64,000 nt of DNA from Podospora bellae-mahoneyi. Lineage: Eukaryota > Ascomycota > Sordariomycetes > Sordariales > Podosporaceae. How positions within the stretch are numbered: position 1 is the first letter of the stretch; every line of letters begins with the position of its first letter. The notes under the pieces were generated by a model. The model was not told where the DNA came from, made no database searches, and saw only the letters and a program-made list of their open reading frames with translations. The position numbers and the translations under genes were made by a program. Location of the stretch: NCBI RefSeq assembly GCF_035222275.1, contig NC_085883.1, positions 3,162,001 to 3,226,000 on the forward strand, written 5' to 3'. Of this stretch, positions 1-10,510 are shown one piece after another.

Positions 1-780
1 TGGTGTGTGTCGTGTCAAGTTCAGCGTGACCACTGTTTCCGATTTGGGAAGGGAAAAGGCGAGTTTTGGTTCCGTTCGGCTCCGCGATCCTTCGAAAAAC
101 CCCCCTCCCCCTCGTGCTGTCGTCAGGGAGCACATCTTTTGAGAGATATCGTAGATGTTACCTACCCGTCATTCCGAGTTGACGATTCCCGGGACACTCT
201 TCAGCCATATATACTGCGCTAGTTCGGCACGGTCTGTCCTACATGCAATATCCTCCCGTGTATATCTGCTGGCCGTCGGGGATCGTCCGTTTGCAGGACC
301 GTCATCCAGGGAAACTGTCTGATGGCGGACAAGGACCAAAATAGATTAATTTCCCGAGGGACAGACACCCAGTTCATCACTGAGAGTGGTCGTTCGTCTT
401 GCTACCCGGGTGAGGGGGGGGACAACCTTACTCCAACTCGGTTTCCAACCCCCCGGCCCCCCTGCCTGTTTCTTCGCCTTGACCTTGGACATTCTCGGCA
501 TTGAACGGCATGGGCGGCAGGTGTGTGTTTGGTGGTCAGGTAGGTAGTAGGTATGTGGGCTCAATTCGAGATTTTCCCGCATGACTATATACATATATAC
601 ATCATCACGACACCTTTTTTCTTCTTGTCTTTTACCTTTTCACTTTGTCATCATTTTTATTTCTTCTTTCGTTTAACTTCAACACCCTCTACTGTGATAG
701 ACCCCTCTTCAACAGGGCACACACATTTTCTTTTCGATCATTGCAGGTTAGGACATCACATGCCTACATAACACATAAGG
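1..780. other. Upstream region of the P450 gene, no gene seen
   Basis: No convincing coding region. The last 200 bases before the P450 start look like a fungal promoter and leader: a TATA-like stretch near 584-600 (ctatatacatatatac) followed by a strongly pyrimidine-rich tract at about 610-690. A copy of the dispersed ACCT/AGGT motif lies at 537-553. Short open frames here have no protein-like composition. Confidence 0.5.
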
Positions 781-2584
781 ATGGTCACAGATCAGATAAT
801 ACACCTCCTGGTCCAGCACTGGCCTGCGGTTCTTGTCACGGTCGTTCTCGCCTGGCTGGTCAAGAACAGGTATCACAATGGACTGAACAAATACCCGGGG
901 CCGTTCCTGGCGTCGTTGACGGACTGGTGGAGGTTTTATGATGTCTACAGACGGAGACCAGAAAGGACGCAGATTGAACTGCACAAAAAGTACGGGCCGG
1001 TGGTGAGGCTGGGGCCGAACACACTCTCGTTTGCGGACCCGGAGGCGTTGAAGACGATTTACGGGTTGAATAAGGGATTTGTCAAGGTTTTTATCTCCTC
1101 GTCTTTTTCGTGACGAAGAAGGGGGGGATATGTGCTGACAATTTGGCCAGTCTGATTTCTATGTCGTTCAACAATCAGTTGTCAAAGGGCACAGCCTCCC
1201 GTCCTTGTTCAGCACCACAGACAACGACTTCCACATGCAGTTTCGCCGCTGCGTCAACGGGGCGTTTGCCATGTCCCAGCTGGTGCAGTACGAGCCTTTT
1301 GTCGACAACACCACAAAGTTGTTCCTGAAGCAGACGGAGAAGCTGTACATTGACACCCCGAAGGCCTGTGACTTCACGCAGTGGCTGCAGTTCTACGCGT
1401 TTGATGTGATTGGGGAGATTACCTACAGCAAGAGGCACGGGTTCATTGAGAGGAACGAGGATGTGGATGGGATTGTGGCATATCTCACCAAGCTATTCCT
1501 TTATGTCGCTCCTGTGTGTCCCCTTTTCTTTCCTGTCCACCAAGACTCGGTTCTGACGTGCTGCAGATCGGCCAAATCCCCCTGTTGGACAAGCTCTTCC
1601 TCAAAAACCCCCTCTACCTCAAGCTGGGCGAATGGGGCATCCTCGACACCACCTTTCCCGTCGCCAAGTTCGCCCGCGCAAGGATGGCGGAGCGGCTTCC
1701 CGAGCTGGAGTCGGCGTCACCTGAAACGAAGCCTCTGCTGCCCACGTCGGAGAAGCCGCCGTTGGGAGTGAAATCTCCTGACCTCCTGTCCAAGTTCTTG
1801 GCCGCCAGGGAGAACAGACCTGACTTCATGACCGATACGCTGGTTCAGACAATGGCGGTGAGCATGGCTTTTGCGGGCTCGGAGACGACGGCCATTTCCC
1901 TGTCGGCGGTGTTTTACTTTTTGCACAAGACCCCGAGGGCGTTGGCGCGGTTGCTGAGGGAGATCGATGACGCTGCGAGGGAGGGGAGGTTTTCGGATTA
2001 CGAGACTGGACTGGTGACCTGGCACGAGAGCCAGACGCTGCCTTTCCTTGATGCGTGCGTTAAGGAGGCTTTTAGGCTTCATCCTGCGCCTGGGTTGCCG
2101 ATGGAGCGGATCGTGCCCGAGCCGGGGCTTGAAATTGCAGGACATTGGGTGAGAGGTGGGACGATTGTGGGGTGTAATGCTTGGGTTTTGCACAGAGATA
2201 AGAAAGTCTGGGGGGAGGATGCGGAGGAGTTCAGGCCGGAGAGGTGGGTGGATGAGACGGATGGGGAGAGGTTGAAGGGGATGAATGGGTGCATGCTGCA
2301 GTTTGGGATGGGGAGTCGGACGTGTATTGGGAAGAACATCAGCTTGTTGGAGATTTACAAGTTGGTACCGAGTATGTTGAGGAGGTTTGAGGTATGTTTT
2401 TTCCTAATCAAAAGGGACGGGGAGCGAGTGTGGTGATGCTGACATGAAACAAAAAAAAAACCAGATTCGATTTGATGATCCGAACTCTGAGTGGGAGATT
2501 GTGAATGCTTGGTTTGTGAAGCAGAATAATTTTATCACGAGGTTTAAGTTGAGGGAGTTGGTGAAGCCCGAGGGGAAGGCTTGA
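781..2584 (+). CDS. Cytochrome P450 monooxygenase (four exons)
   Basis: Heme-thiolate monooxygenase of the endoplasmic reticulum, substrate unknown. Exons read as 781-1086, 1151-1513, 1567-2391 and 2465-2584, joining in frame to 537 residues, a normal length for a fungal P450. An N-terminal membrane anchor lies at about residues 8-27, followed by the proline hinge NKYPGPF. The I-helix oxygen motif AGSETT, the K-helix ExxR (KEAFR, about residue 389), the PERW segment and the heme loop FGMGSRTCIGKN with the Cys ligand near residue 476 are all present. The stretch around the first intron (FVK then SDFYVVQQ) resembles pisatin-demethylase-like P450s; this is family resemblance, not proof of substrate. 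The nearby Cys-containing small gene and FAD oxidase suggest a small oxidative or secondary-metabolism group, but no synthase backbone is visible. Introns are 53-73 bases with GT-AG ends. Confidence 0.9.
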
Positions 2585-2808
2585 GTTTGGGGTTGATTGG
2601 ATGGTTTGGGGGTTGGTTTGGGTTTGGAACGGGGGTGTATATGGTTATGATCATGAAACAAATACCACTTATTCAAAAATCAGTGCATGCATTTCTTTCC
2701 TCCTAGGCACTAAAGTTCAAACAAGTGTGTTCATCCAGGTGTTATCCTTGCAAACACTATATCCTCCCCCCGCCCCCGGAATGCCCATCACCGAGTTATA
2801 TGTTGCCA

Positions 2809-3115
2809 TCAATACTGGAACGTATCCACATACGCTAGCAACTCCTCGTTTCTCCTCTCGGCATCCTTCTCAACGTAGGGACAACCCTCTTTCATGAGGT
2901 TCCCAATATTGCTTACCTCAACTTTGGCAGGGTCAATGTTGTAATTATGGGAACCGGGAACACCGTAGTCGACGATCCGCATTGTCTGTCAGTACCTATC
3001 GACGCCAGATTGATTGAGGGCTGGAAACAAGAGGCCTACCGCATTTTTTTTATTAATCTTCCACTTTTGAAAGTTGTCCGCACGCTTTGAGTGCGACCTC
3101 GATTTTCGTGCACAT
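2809..3115 (-). CDS. Small Cys-containing protein of unknown function (two exons)
   Basis: Not a recognised family. Exon 1 at 3115-3065 encodes MCTKIEVALKACGQLSK. A 79-base intron (2986-3064, GT at 3064, CAG at 2986) follows, then exon 2 at 2985-2809 with a coherent charged sequence including RIVDYGVPGSHNYN and EKDAERRNEELLAYVD. The product is 75 residues. The start was chosen because exon 1 opens with Met-Cys and has a second Cys 11 residues on, a layout seen in many short fungal proteins and in the gene at 59.8 kb. A GTAAGC inside exon 2 could be another donor site. The gene lies between the P450 and the FAD oxidase and shares the oxidase's strand. Splicing and reality of the gene are inferred. 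Confidence 0.4.
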
Positions 3116-3607
3116 TGTGGATGGAATGTCTTTGGATTGGGTTGTTGGAGTTGGTTGGAGTTTTCCGTGGGGAGCAAGGCACGCTGGCTGGGAAAGGCGG
3201 AGATAGGGAAGATTCAAAGGGATCCCATACGTGGTTGGCGTAAGTTGCGGCTCTCTGCCAAAGAGGACAAAGCCACCTTGGTTTCTGGGTTGCACATTGA
3301 CGCTTGACTGCCTGGCCATCAAGTTTCATTCTGGCACGATCCATATTGGACGAGTAGATCAAGACCGTGCGATGGTTTTTGAAACACAGGCTGGCTAACT
3401 AATGGTAGGCATAGTCCCAAGTCCATTTTCTCTGTTCCAAATGCTCTAGTCGACAAATCATGACTAACCACATGCTGCCTACCTACCTAGGTAACCAAGG
3501 ACGAGAAGACACCCGTCACCAACCCCCACGCCACCTCTCCCTCCCCCGAACCATACCCCCTAAGATCTCACCACCTCCCCAGATCAACTCATATTCATCC
3601 CCCCCCC
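3116..3607. other. Gap between the small Cys gene and the FAD oxidase
   Basis: About 490 bases without a supported gene. It would hold the promoter of the small minus-strand gene and the 3' end of the FAD oxidase. A motif copy (CCTACCTACCTAGGTAACC) sits near 3478-3496. Minus-strand frames at 3036-3362 are open for about 100 codons but lack a clear domain; they could be an upstream exon of the small gene. Confidence 0.4.
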
Positions 3608-5235
3608 TCACCCCCTCACCCCCTCACCCAACGCCTCATGCCCCTCCAAGAGCCCACAAATCCTCCCCTCCCCATCCCACTTCGCCCTCACATCCCCCGG
3701 ATCACCCCTCCCCTCCCCCCAAAACTTCCCCCCCGCCTTCCTAAACTGAAAGTCGGCATCCCCAAGATAACTCCCAGCAAGAGTCCCCTCCTGCTCCTCC
3801 AATCTGGCAAAAACATCCCTCACCCAGCCATCACACACCCCATCATCCTTCTCCTCCTCCCAAACAGCATACACAGAAAAATAATGATCAGATTGCATGC
3901 TAAGCATCATGTTCCCCTTCCAGGCCCTCCTCGAAGTAGGATTCATCGAGAACCACAGCGCGGTGCTCTGCTTTGTCGGAAGGGATGAAAACGCTGGGTC
4001 AAGCGCGGCAGCGACTTGTGCCGGGGAGAGGTCGTTGGAGAGGTAGGCGTTGTCTGAGCGGGTGCGGAAGCCGGGGGCGGCGTTTCCGGCTAGTTGGGCT
4101 GCGTATTCTTCTGGAAGGGAGGTAGGTTCGCAGAAGCGGCTGGGGTGGTTTGGGCTGGCGGAGGGGGGGCATGGGAGGGAGGTGTGGATGGGGGTTAAGG
4201 CTGAAAGAGCGGCGGTGTGGGAGGGGGCAAAGGAGGTGAAGACTGCCGTGAGGGTTGGGGTGGGGGAGGATTGGGGGACAAAGGACGAGACGAGGACGAT
4301 TTCGAGGGTTGGGGAGGCGGTTGGGGAGAGCTGTGGCGGGTGTTAGTGTGGGGAAGATCGAGAAGATGGGAAGAGAGGATACCTTGATCAACCACTCCAG
4401 CACCTCTTTAAACTTGGTGATATCAAAGAAATAAAGCGACTGCCACATCGGGAGCAGAGACAGAGTTTTCATATAAAACCTCGTCACGACAGCAGGAAAG
4501 GCTGGCCCCGCACCCCGAGCAGCGTGAAACAAGTCTTTGTTTTTGGTCTCGTTTATGTGCAAGACTTCGAGCCCAGCCGTCACGACATCAACTCCCACCA
4601 CATATTCACACGCCCAACCCCAGTTCTGTCGTTTGAATCAGCAAAAACAACATTCGAACAAGCCGGGCACCGTGACAAACCTTGCAATTCCACCCCATCC
4701 CTCCCTGCAGCAAAAAACCCCCCAACCCGACATCAGGACAATGACCCCCAGGAAACATCCTGCCCCCCTCCGCCAAAAACTCATTCAACCCCCCCGACGT
4801 CACAGCCGGACCACAGCTCACCACCCCCTCACCCATCTCGCGTTCCCATCTGATCGACCCAACCCCTCCCTCAAAGTCGATCATGTCCAGCAGGATCGAG
4901 TCATACCTAATCGACCAACAGGCCCAGCTGTGGCCCCCGCTGCGGATGGCAATTCGCTTATCTTTTTTCCTAGCATAATCAACACACGCCACAACGTCAG
5001 AGACAGTCAGCGGCTTGCAATAGGCGTGTGGGTGACGGGAGTGCTGCCAGGGGATGGTAGAGGAAGATAGATCGGGGCGGCGGTGGTTGAAGATGCGGGA
5101 GAAGATCAAAGAGTTGAACTCCGACTCTGGGGTGGCAGAGCGGAGGATGATCGGGGCCGGACTAGAACCGGAGCTGGGGTTGTTGACGGAGGGGGTCATG
5201 TTTGTGTCAGGAGCGGGGTCGGTTGCGTCGGGCAT
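3608..5235 (-). CDS. FAD-linked oxidase, berberine-bridge-enzyme type (three exons)
   Basis: Vanillyl-alcohol-oxidase superfamily flavoenzyme (FAD_binding_4 fold), a common oxidative tailoring enzyme in fungal natural-product and carbohydrate oxidation. Exons 5235-4681, 4625-4383 and 4330-3608 join in frame to about 506 residues. Seen: RSGGHS, whose His is the usual 8-alpha FAD link; GGHCPDVGLGG, whose Cys matches the second covalent FAD link of bicovalent members; FHAARGAGPAF; and the closing KWDGEGRICGLL, matching the family's usual C-terminal segment. The start at MPDATDP is chosen; an in-frame ATG 24 codons upstream (5307) exists. No clear signal peptide is seen, so it may be cytosolic. 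Both introns are about 52-55 bases. The gene is divergent from the 5.2-8.0 kb gap and lies near the P450. Confidence 0.85.
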
Positions 5236-8060
5236 GATGTTTATGACAGGCAAGATACCTATTCTTGATTGTGAGGGGAGAGCACAAGGCAAACACAGTC
5301 CCGTCAAAGTAGGTGTTTATATTTGAAATCCTCACCCAAGTCTTCTGAGCGTGGGAGGAGCGAACAGAATGAGTGGGATCGTTGGCATCAGACGTGGACC
5401 CCACTTGGTAGGGAGCTGCTCCCGAGTTACGCACAACACAGTGTGTTGCTCTTACAACATGATGCTATTTACGGTATCATGAGTGGGTGGTTGATTGCGC
5501 GTCTTCTTGGACGAAAGGACCTCAGGGGTCGATCTGAGACATTGTGTGATTGAGATACCGACTAGATGGGGTCATATGCAAGGGGAGGAGCAATGGTGTC
5601 TCGGGGTGGGTGGGGTTAGGGTTGATAAGGGCGGCTGCTGACCCCTAAACCTCTTTGTTGTGACGATCACGGGGGGTCAAGGGATGGATTTGGGATGAGC
5701 GGGCTTGTGGTGTAAGTCTGATGGTCTGCCCTGAGGCTGTTGGTTATTCAGGTCCACGCCAAGTGGTATACGATTATTTTATAAAAATACACTTAAAGGT
5801 TTAAAATATGCTAAAGTCAATGGCCTTCTTCAAAGCAGATAAATCGATATATATCAAACTCAATAGCTCTTTCATACTAAACGCGCTTCTCTCCCAATTT
5901 AATCCATCTTTTTACGCTTAAAACCGATAAAGTTATGCTTTTGGCCTTTAAAAGTGTCCGTGTGAGTGTTCGATGACTTGTAAGTGGGGACCGGGGACCG
6001 GGGACCTGGATAACGGCCACCGCTCTGAGTGAGTCGGCTGAGAAGGTCACGGGTATGAAAAAAGCAAGGCTTAAACCATGGTACCTGGGTAGGTAGCCAC
6101 ATACCTTGATCTGGAGAGCAATTATTTTGCTGTTGAACTGATGTTTGATGTTGTAAAGCCTTGCTGTCTTTGCAGCTAAACAATCAGGAAGTCATCATCT
6201 CAGTCCAACAGCCTGAGATCCGCAGCATTTCCGCCAGTGAGCTACGGTCTCCAGTTGTGTGCGTGCCATCCAGGATCTAAACATGTCCCGACTGTCCCAG
6301 ATCAACTGAAGCTTCAACGCCTAGATAAAAAACCACTCCCATCACTTGGAGAAACAAGGTTCTAGCTACAACGCAGAAATTCATCAGAGCGTACACATGT
6401 TGAAGCCACAAATGATTAGCCTTTTGATCAACATGGACTTTTGAACATCTGAAGCACAACTTTACAGCTTCTAGATGAATAGACCTTGAATTCTTCTCTT
6501 CTGCAAGTTCATCTGCTCAAAGACAAACCACCTAGGCAAGTCTACTGCGAGCAACAGATCCCAACACAACAAAACACCGGTTCTATCGCTAAACCCAGTC
6601 AGATCTACAGCGTGCTTCAAAATCCCAAACTATCACTTCGAGTGCGGGCACTTTGCCCACTGGACTTACCGAGAGTGCAGGACCTGTATGTTCCTCCATT
6701 TCAAGATGTTCCTTCAACTGGCATTGCGGAATAAAACACTAACAGGCCAAGATGCTGCGAATTCTGAGGCATGCTATCGCCGGGACTATTACATCTCAGA
6801 TGGACGACGCGGCGATAATCAACGAAGTATCCGGAAGGTTATTTTCGGGATTGGTGGGCGGCGGTGGTGGACTGGATGGATGGACTGGATTTTGCGGAGT
6901 GCAGGTGCAGCCAGTGCGTTGGAGAAAAGTAGTTGGCGGATGGGATAGGTGGACTGGATAGGTGACTGTATATGTTAGTGTATCTTATACCAAATAACAC
7001 GAACAGCCTGGTACCTTTGAGGCTGAAAGTCTATCATGCCCAATCTTGCTGGTTCGGTTCAGTTCGTTGGTTTTGACAATATCAATATCAACTTGGCGGC
7101 TTCCTCAAAGACAGCTGACATGATGCGTATTGTAAGGTAGGTATTCGCCATCTTCCACAAGCTTTCCCGCAATGTCACTGCCTCAACTTTTCCTGTCCAC
7201 AATCTGACGTGCCACGATACCTGCTATCACTAATTCAATGACCGAGACACATGCAGATCAACAACCTTTCCCCAACAACTAGCAACTCTCCCCTCATCAC
7301 TGTCACCAATCAAACGCTGGAGGTAAACGACACAGCCCCCCCGACACGCTGGCACCGCCAAGAGAAGGCTACAGCGAACCATGCAGGGGTCCTATGCAGG
7401 ATTCTTGCGGCTCAAGCAGTAATACCTCCCATTCCACGGCCCAACTCTTGTCCGAGGTTGATAAACCTTTTTACAAGGACGCGGGTCAGCTCTGGTCTTG
7501 GCACCAGGGAATAAGCCTCTTTTGGTCCTGTAATCTGGGGACGTGTGCCTGTGGCTGGCCGTTGGGCAGCAGGCGTTGACGCTACTGCAGAGGGCGGTTT
7601 ATTTTCCGCTTAAGTTTATGAAGTAAGAGGCTTTTATGGTGGGTGGAGATGTAGGATTGGGTTCCTGGTAGCACGGCAGGCAGTGACCACTGACCGATGG
7701 GTTGGGCTAGACACCGACACGACTGGCTAGGGCGAGGCTCTGAGAGAATGGAACCATGGGAAAGTTCAGCTTTGAGGGGATGTGCGGAGTTGGACCCTTG
7801 TTTTTGGATGGGAAGGTCAGGGATTGTGCATATGAAGAGGGCACATGGGGCTGGGTGGTTTGGGTCAGTGATGGAGGGTAGGGACTTTGGGGAAGAAGTG
7901 ATAAAGAGACGCGCCCTCGGGCTCTTGAGCTGGGTGGTTCTCTTCTCGTTCTTCTATTTCGCTGGTGCGGTTCCTGCTTTCCAAGCCGCCAGCGAATCTC
8001 ATAGCTACCACATCTCTATCCAGCACGGCATAGAAGACTCCAAGGACAACAACCGCCAAC
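5236..8060. other. Intergenic region, 2.8 kb, partly AT-rich
   Basis: No supported gene. 5770-5950 is conspicuously AT-rich compared with the rest of the window and could be a decayed repeat. A telomere-like GGGGTTAGGGTT lies at 5612-5623. ACCT/AGGT motif copies occur near 6081-6096 and 7134-7144. A frame at 7697-8434 contains a hydrophobic stretch (about 7918-7980), just upstream of the Cys-rich gene but in a different frame. Confidence 0.5.
5612..5623 (+). repeat. Short interstitial telomere-like repeat
   Basis: GGGGTTAGGGTT, nearly two units of the TTAGGG telomeric repeat. It lies about 375 bases upstream of the FAD oxidase start, in noncoding DNA. The match is short enough that chance cannot be excluded. 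Confidence 0.45.
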
Positions 8061-9241
8061 ATGCTCGTCGGGCAGACTACCGTTCGCGCCCTCCTCAGCG
8101 GCATTGCCATGAACCACCTCGAGATGGTCCCCGAGACGTCTCCCAACCCGGGCGGTCTCAGATTCTTGAGGTTGACCAGACAGACCGGCACATGCAGATC
8201 AGGAGAGAAGTGGTGTTTGGATGGGTGCATTCCGCTCAGCGGTGTCTGCTGCATATCACGAGGCACATATTGCGATGCTGGTTACTACTGCATGGCTGTT
8301 TCTGGGTGCTGCCGGGTATGTTGACTTTTTATTGTACAATGACTTACGAAGTGATTCTGACGAAGACCATAGGAGGGACGAACATGCAGCGGCGTCGGTG
8401 GGACTTGCGATCCGGGGGAAGTGATGTGCAATAGGGGGTATGTTCTTATCTTTATCTCACACTTGATATGTTTTTGTAACTTTTCTTCAACAGATGCATG
8501 CCCTCCAGTGGCGTCTGCTGCCCAGGCGGAGGCTATTGCGATGCCAATTACGAATGCACAACAACCAACACATGCCGACGCGCTGGCAGTGGTGGTGGAG
8601 GAAGCAGTGGTGGTGGAGGAAGCAGTGGGGGCGGTTCTAGCGGAGGGAGCACCACCACCTGCGGTGCTGGACGCAAGAGATGTGACACTGGCTACTGCAT
8701 CCCTGAAGATGGGACGTGCTGCAACAGAGGAACTGGACGTTACTGCGAGGTACGTATGCTCTCTTCTAACCCCTATCCAGTTTCCAGTTAGTCGAACGTT
8801 TAACTAAGTCCTTGATGTCAGGATGGCTACTACTGCCTCACAGGAAGTGGCTGCTGCAGAGACGGAAGAACGTGCCGACCAAACACGTCTCTCACAGAGG
8901 ACCCTATCACGTTCACCACGCCCACTACCACGTCGACTCCCAGGGCTCTTCCAACCCCCGATGGCGATGACGACGTCGACAGCGGAGCACCGGAGCCAAC
9001 TGCTAGTTTTGGTGGAATTGATGACCTGATCGATGCCACCACAACCACCACCACAAGCCCAACAGCCACAGGGACCCTTCCGATCCCGCCTGCCATCACC
9101 AACGCTCTTCCCGGAGGCGGGAATGGTAACGATAATGTTAATGGTAACGGAGGAACTGGCGCCGGTATCAGATCGGTGGAGGTATCCCTGGCAGGGTGCG
9201 TCATGGGTCTGATGGTAGGTGTGTTTGGTCTGCTGCTTTAA
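8061..9241 (+). CDS. Cys-rich modular surface protein, probably GPI-anchored (four exons)
   Basis: Exons 8061-8315, 8373-8437, 8494-8749 and 8822-9241 join in frame to 331 residues. The protein is built from related Cys-rich modules of the form C-x-G-x-x-x-C-x-x-G-C-I-P-x-x-G-x-C-C-x-x-G-x-Y-C-D-x-x-Y-x-C. One is in exon 1 (WCLDGCIPLSGVCC), one in exon 3 (CMPSSGVCCPGGGYC) and one across exons 3-4 (YCIPEDGTCC, then DGYYCLTGSGCC). A Gly/Ser-rich spacer separates the last two. After the modules come a Thr/Pro-rich stretch and a hydrophobic C-terminus ending CVMGLMVGVFGLLL, as expected for a GPI-anchored wall or secreted protein. Exact function is unknown; such modules may bind wall polysaccharide. 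The weak point is the start: no strong signal peptide follows the ATG at 8061, so a further 5' exon may exist. Module boundaries fall close to introns. Confidence 0.7.
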
Positions 9242-9481
9242 GCACATGCAACCCCGCTCATTATTACCCTCAATGTTTATACGAGACGAAGACGGATAGA
9301 TACCAGTTCATATCTTTCTTTCGTGCTTCAGGTAGCCTTATAATAGTAGAATAATTTTGCTCTGGCTTTGTCGGACAGCGCAGAGGACCACCTTTTCCAC
9401 CCCTATTGTGATATCATAACAGACAAGAAGAGCAGCAATAATATAAGGGCTACATCTGACTGCAAACAACACAGCAAGATA

Positions 9482-9555
9482 TCCTCTGTGGCGCAATTGG
9501 CTAGCGCGTCTGACTGTTAATCAGGAGGTTGGAAGTTCGAGCCTTCCCGGAGGAG
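9482..9555 (+). tRNA. tRNA-Asn (GTT)
   Basis: A full cloverleaf: acceptor stem TCCTCTG pairs with CGGAGGA, discriminator G at 9555. The anticodon loop CTGTTAA is closed by a TCTGA/TCAGG stem, giving anticodon GTT. The A box (TGGCGCAATTGG) and B box (GTTCGAGCC) are intact. There is no intron. 74 bases. Confidence 0.93.
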
Positions 9556-10139
9556 TTCTGATATCTTTTTCTCTTGCTCTACCATTCAACATGAAGATTG
9601 AAGGTGTTTGGTGGGGAAACCATACCTTTTTGGCTGTTTGGTGGTTAGTTTTTTGCAGATGGTGCGGATTCTGTCTGCTCTGCTCAAAGTGAGGCTATTC
9701 CCAGCACCATACCTCTCAACTTTTTCTTGGCTTTCCAATGTTGACCCAAGCGGGTTTTTAACTGCGGGTATCCTTGTTTGAATCTCGCAAGAAGATGAGA
9801 TTGGAATGAAGTGGCTTGATCCAGGATAATGAATGGTCATATACAGGCTGTCAAAAAAAAAAAAAGATGAAATGCATCTTTCCATGTCAAATTGAAGTAG
9901 TCCTGCATCTTGATTCTTGAGTCTGTTGAAGAAAGAACGATCGAATGCAGAGAAGTGGAGCCCACATGGAGTGGAACCGCCTGTCGCAGAAAAGAAGAGG
10001 ACGGAACGAACGCACCTTGTCTTTCGCAAAGGAGGAAGGAACAAGTGCATGATCACAAAACTTTATGAGAAAGGGGGCAAAACGCCAAAAACAAACATCG
10101 CCAGCACACACTGCAAAAGATGTTGGCGATGGAATCGAA
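9556..10139. other. Gap between two tRNA genes
   Basis: About 580 bases. Nothing supported is seen apart from an A-run near 9852-9864. A minus-strand frame at 9586-10056 is open for 156 codons, but its composition is not protein-like. Confidence 0.5.
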
Positions 10140-10211
10140 CTCCGGTACGGGGAATCGAACCCCGAGCTTCGCGGTGAAAACGCGATATGTTAACCGTTAC
10201 ACTATACCGGA
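10140..10211 (-). tRNA. tRNA-Glu (TTC)
   Basis: Read on the minus strand: acceptor stem TCCGGTA pairs with TACCGGA, discriminator G at 10140. The anticodon loop TTTTCAC between CGCG and CGCG gives anticodon TTC. The D arm AGTGTAACGGTTAACAT and the B box GGTTCGAATCCC are intact. 72 bases, no intron. Confidence 0.93.
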
Positions 10212-10510
10212 TTCAGCGGTGAATCGCTTGCTGTTGATGAGAGCGTTGGAATCATGCCACATGTAGTCTACCTCGCGAAACGAAGCCAAAGTCAAAAGCA
10301 CAGGAGAGAGATGCCAGGATCTTGTTTCAAATATATCTTCTCGTGAGGTGGTGGTGGACTTTTCAAGACTACACAGCAAATTCAAGGGAGCTTCTTATAT
10401 AACTGTCGAATCTCAAGGCTCTGGGAAGAGAATGAAATCATACGTGCATCTACCAAAACATTGAAGATACTATTTAAAAACTACAGTGCCAGATATGTAC
10501 CCTTCAGCGC

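Noticed and set aside
5770-5950. AT-rich island as a transposon relic
   Set aside because: AT content is higher than nearby, but no terminal repeats or coding remnant could be identified.
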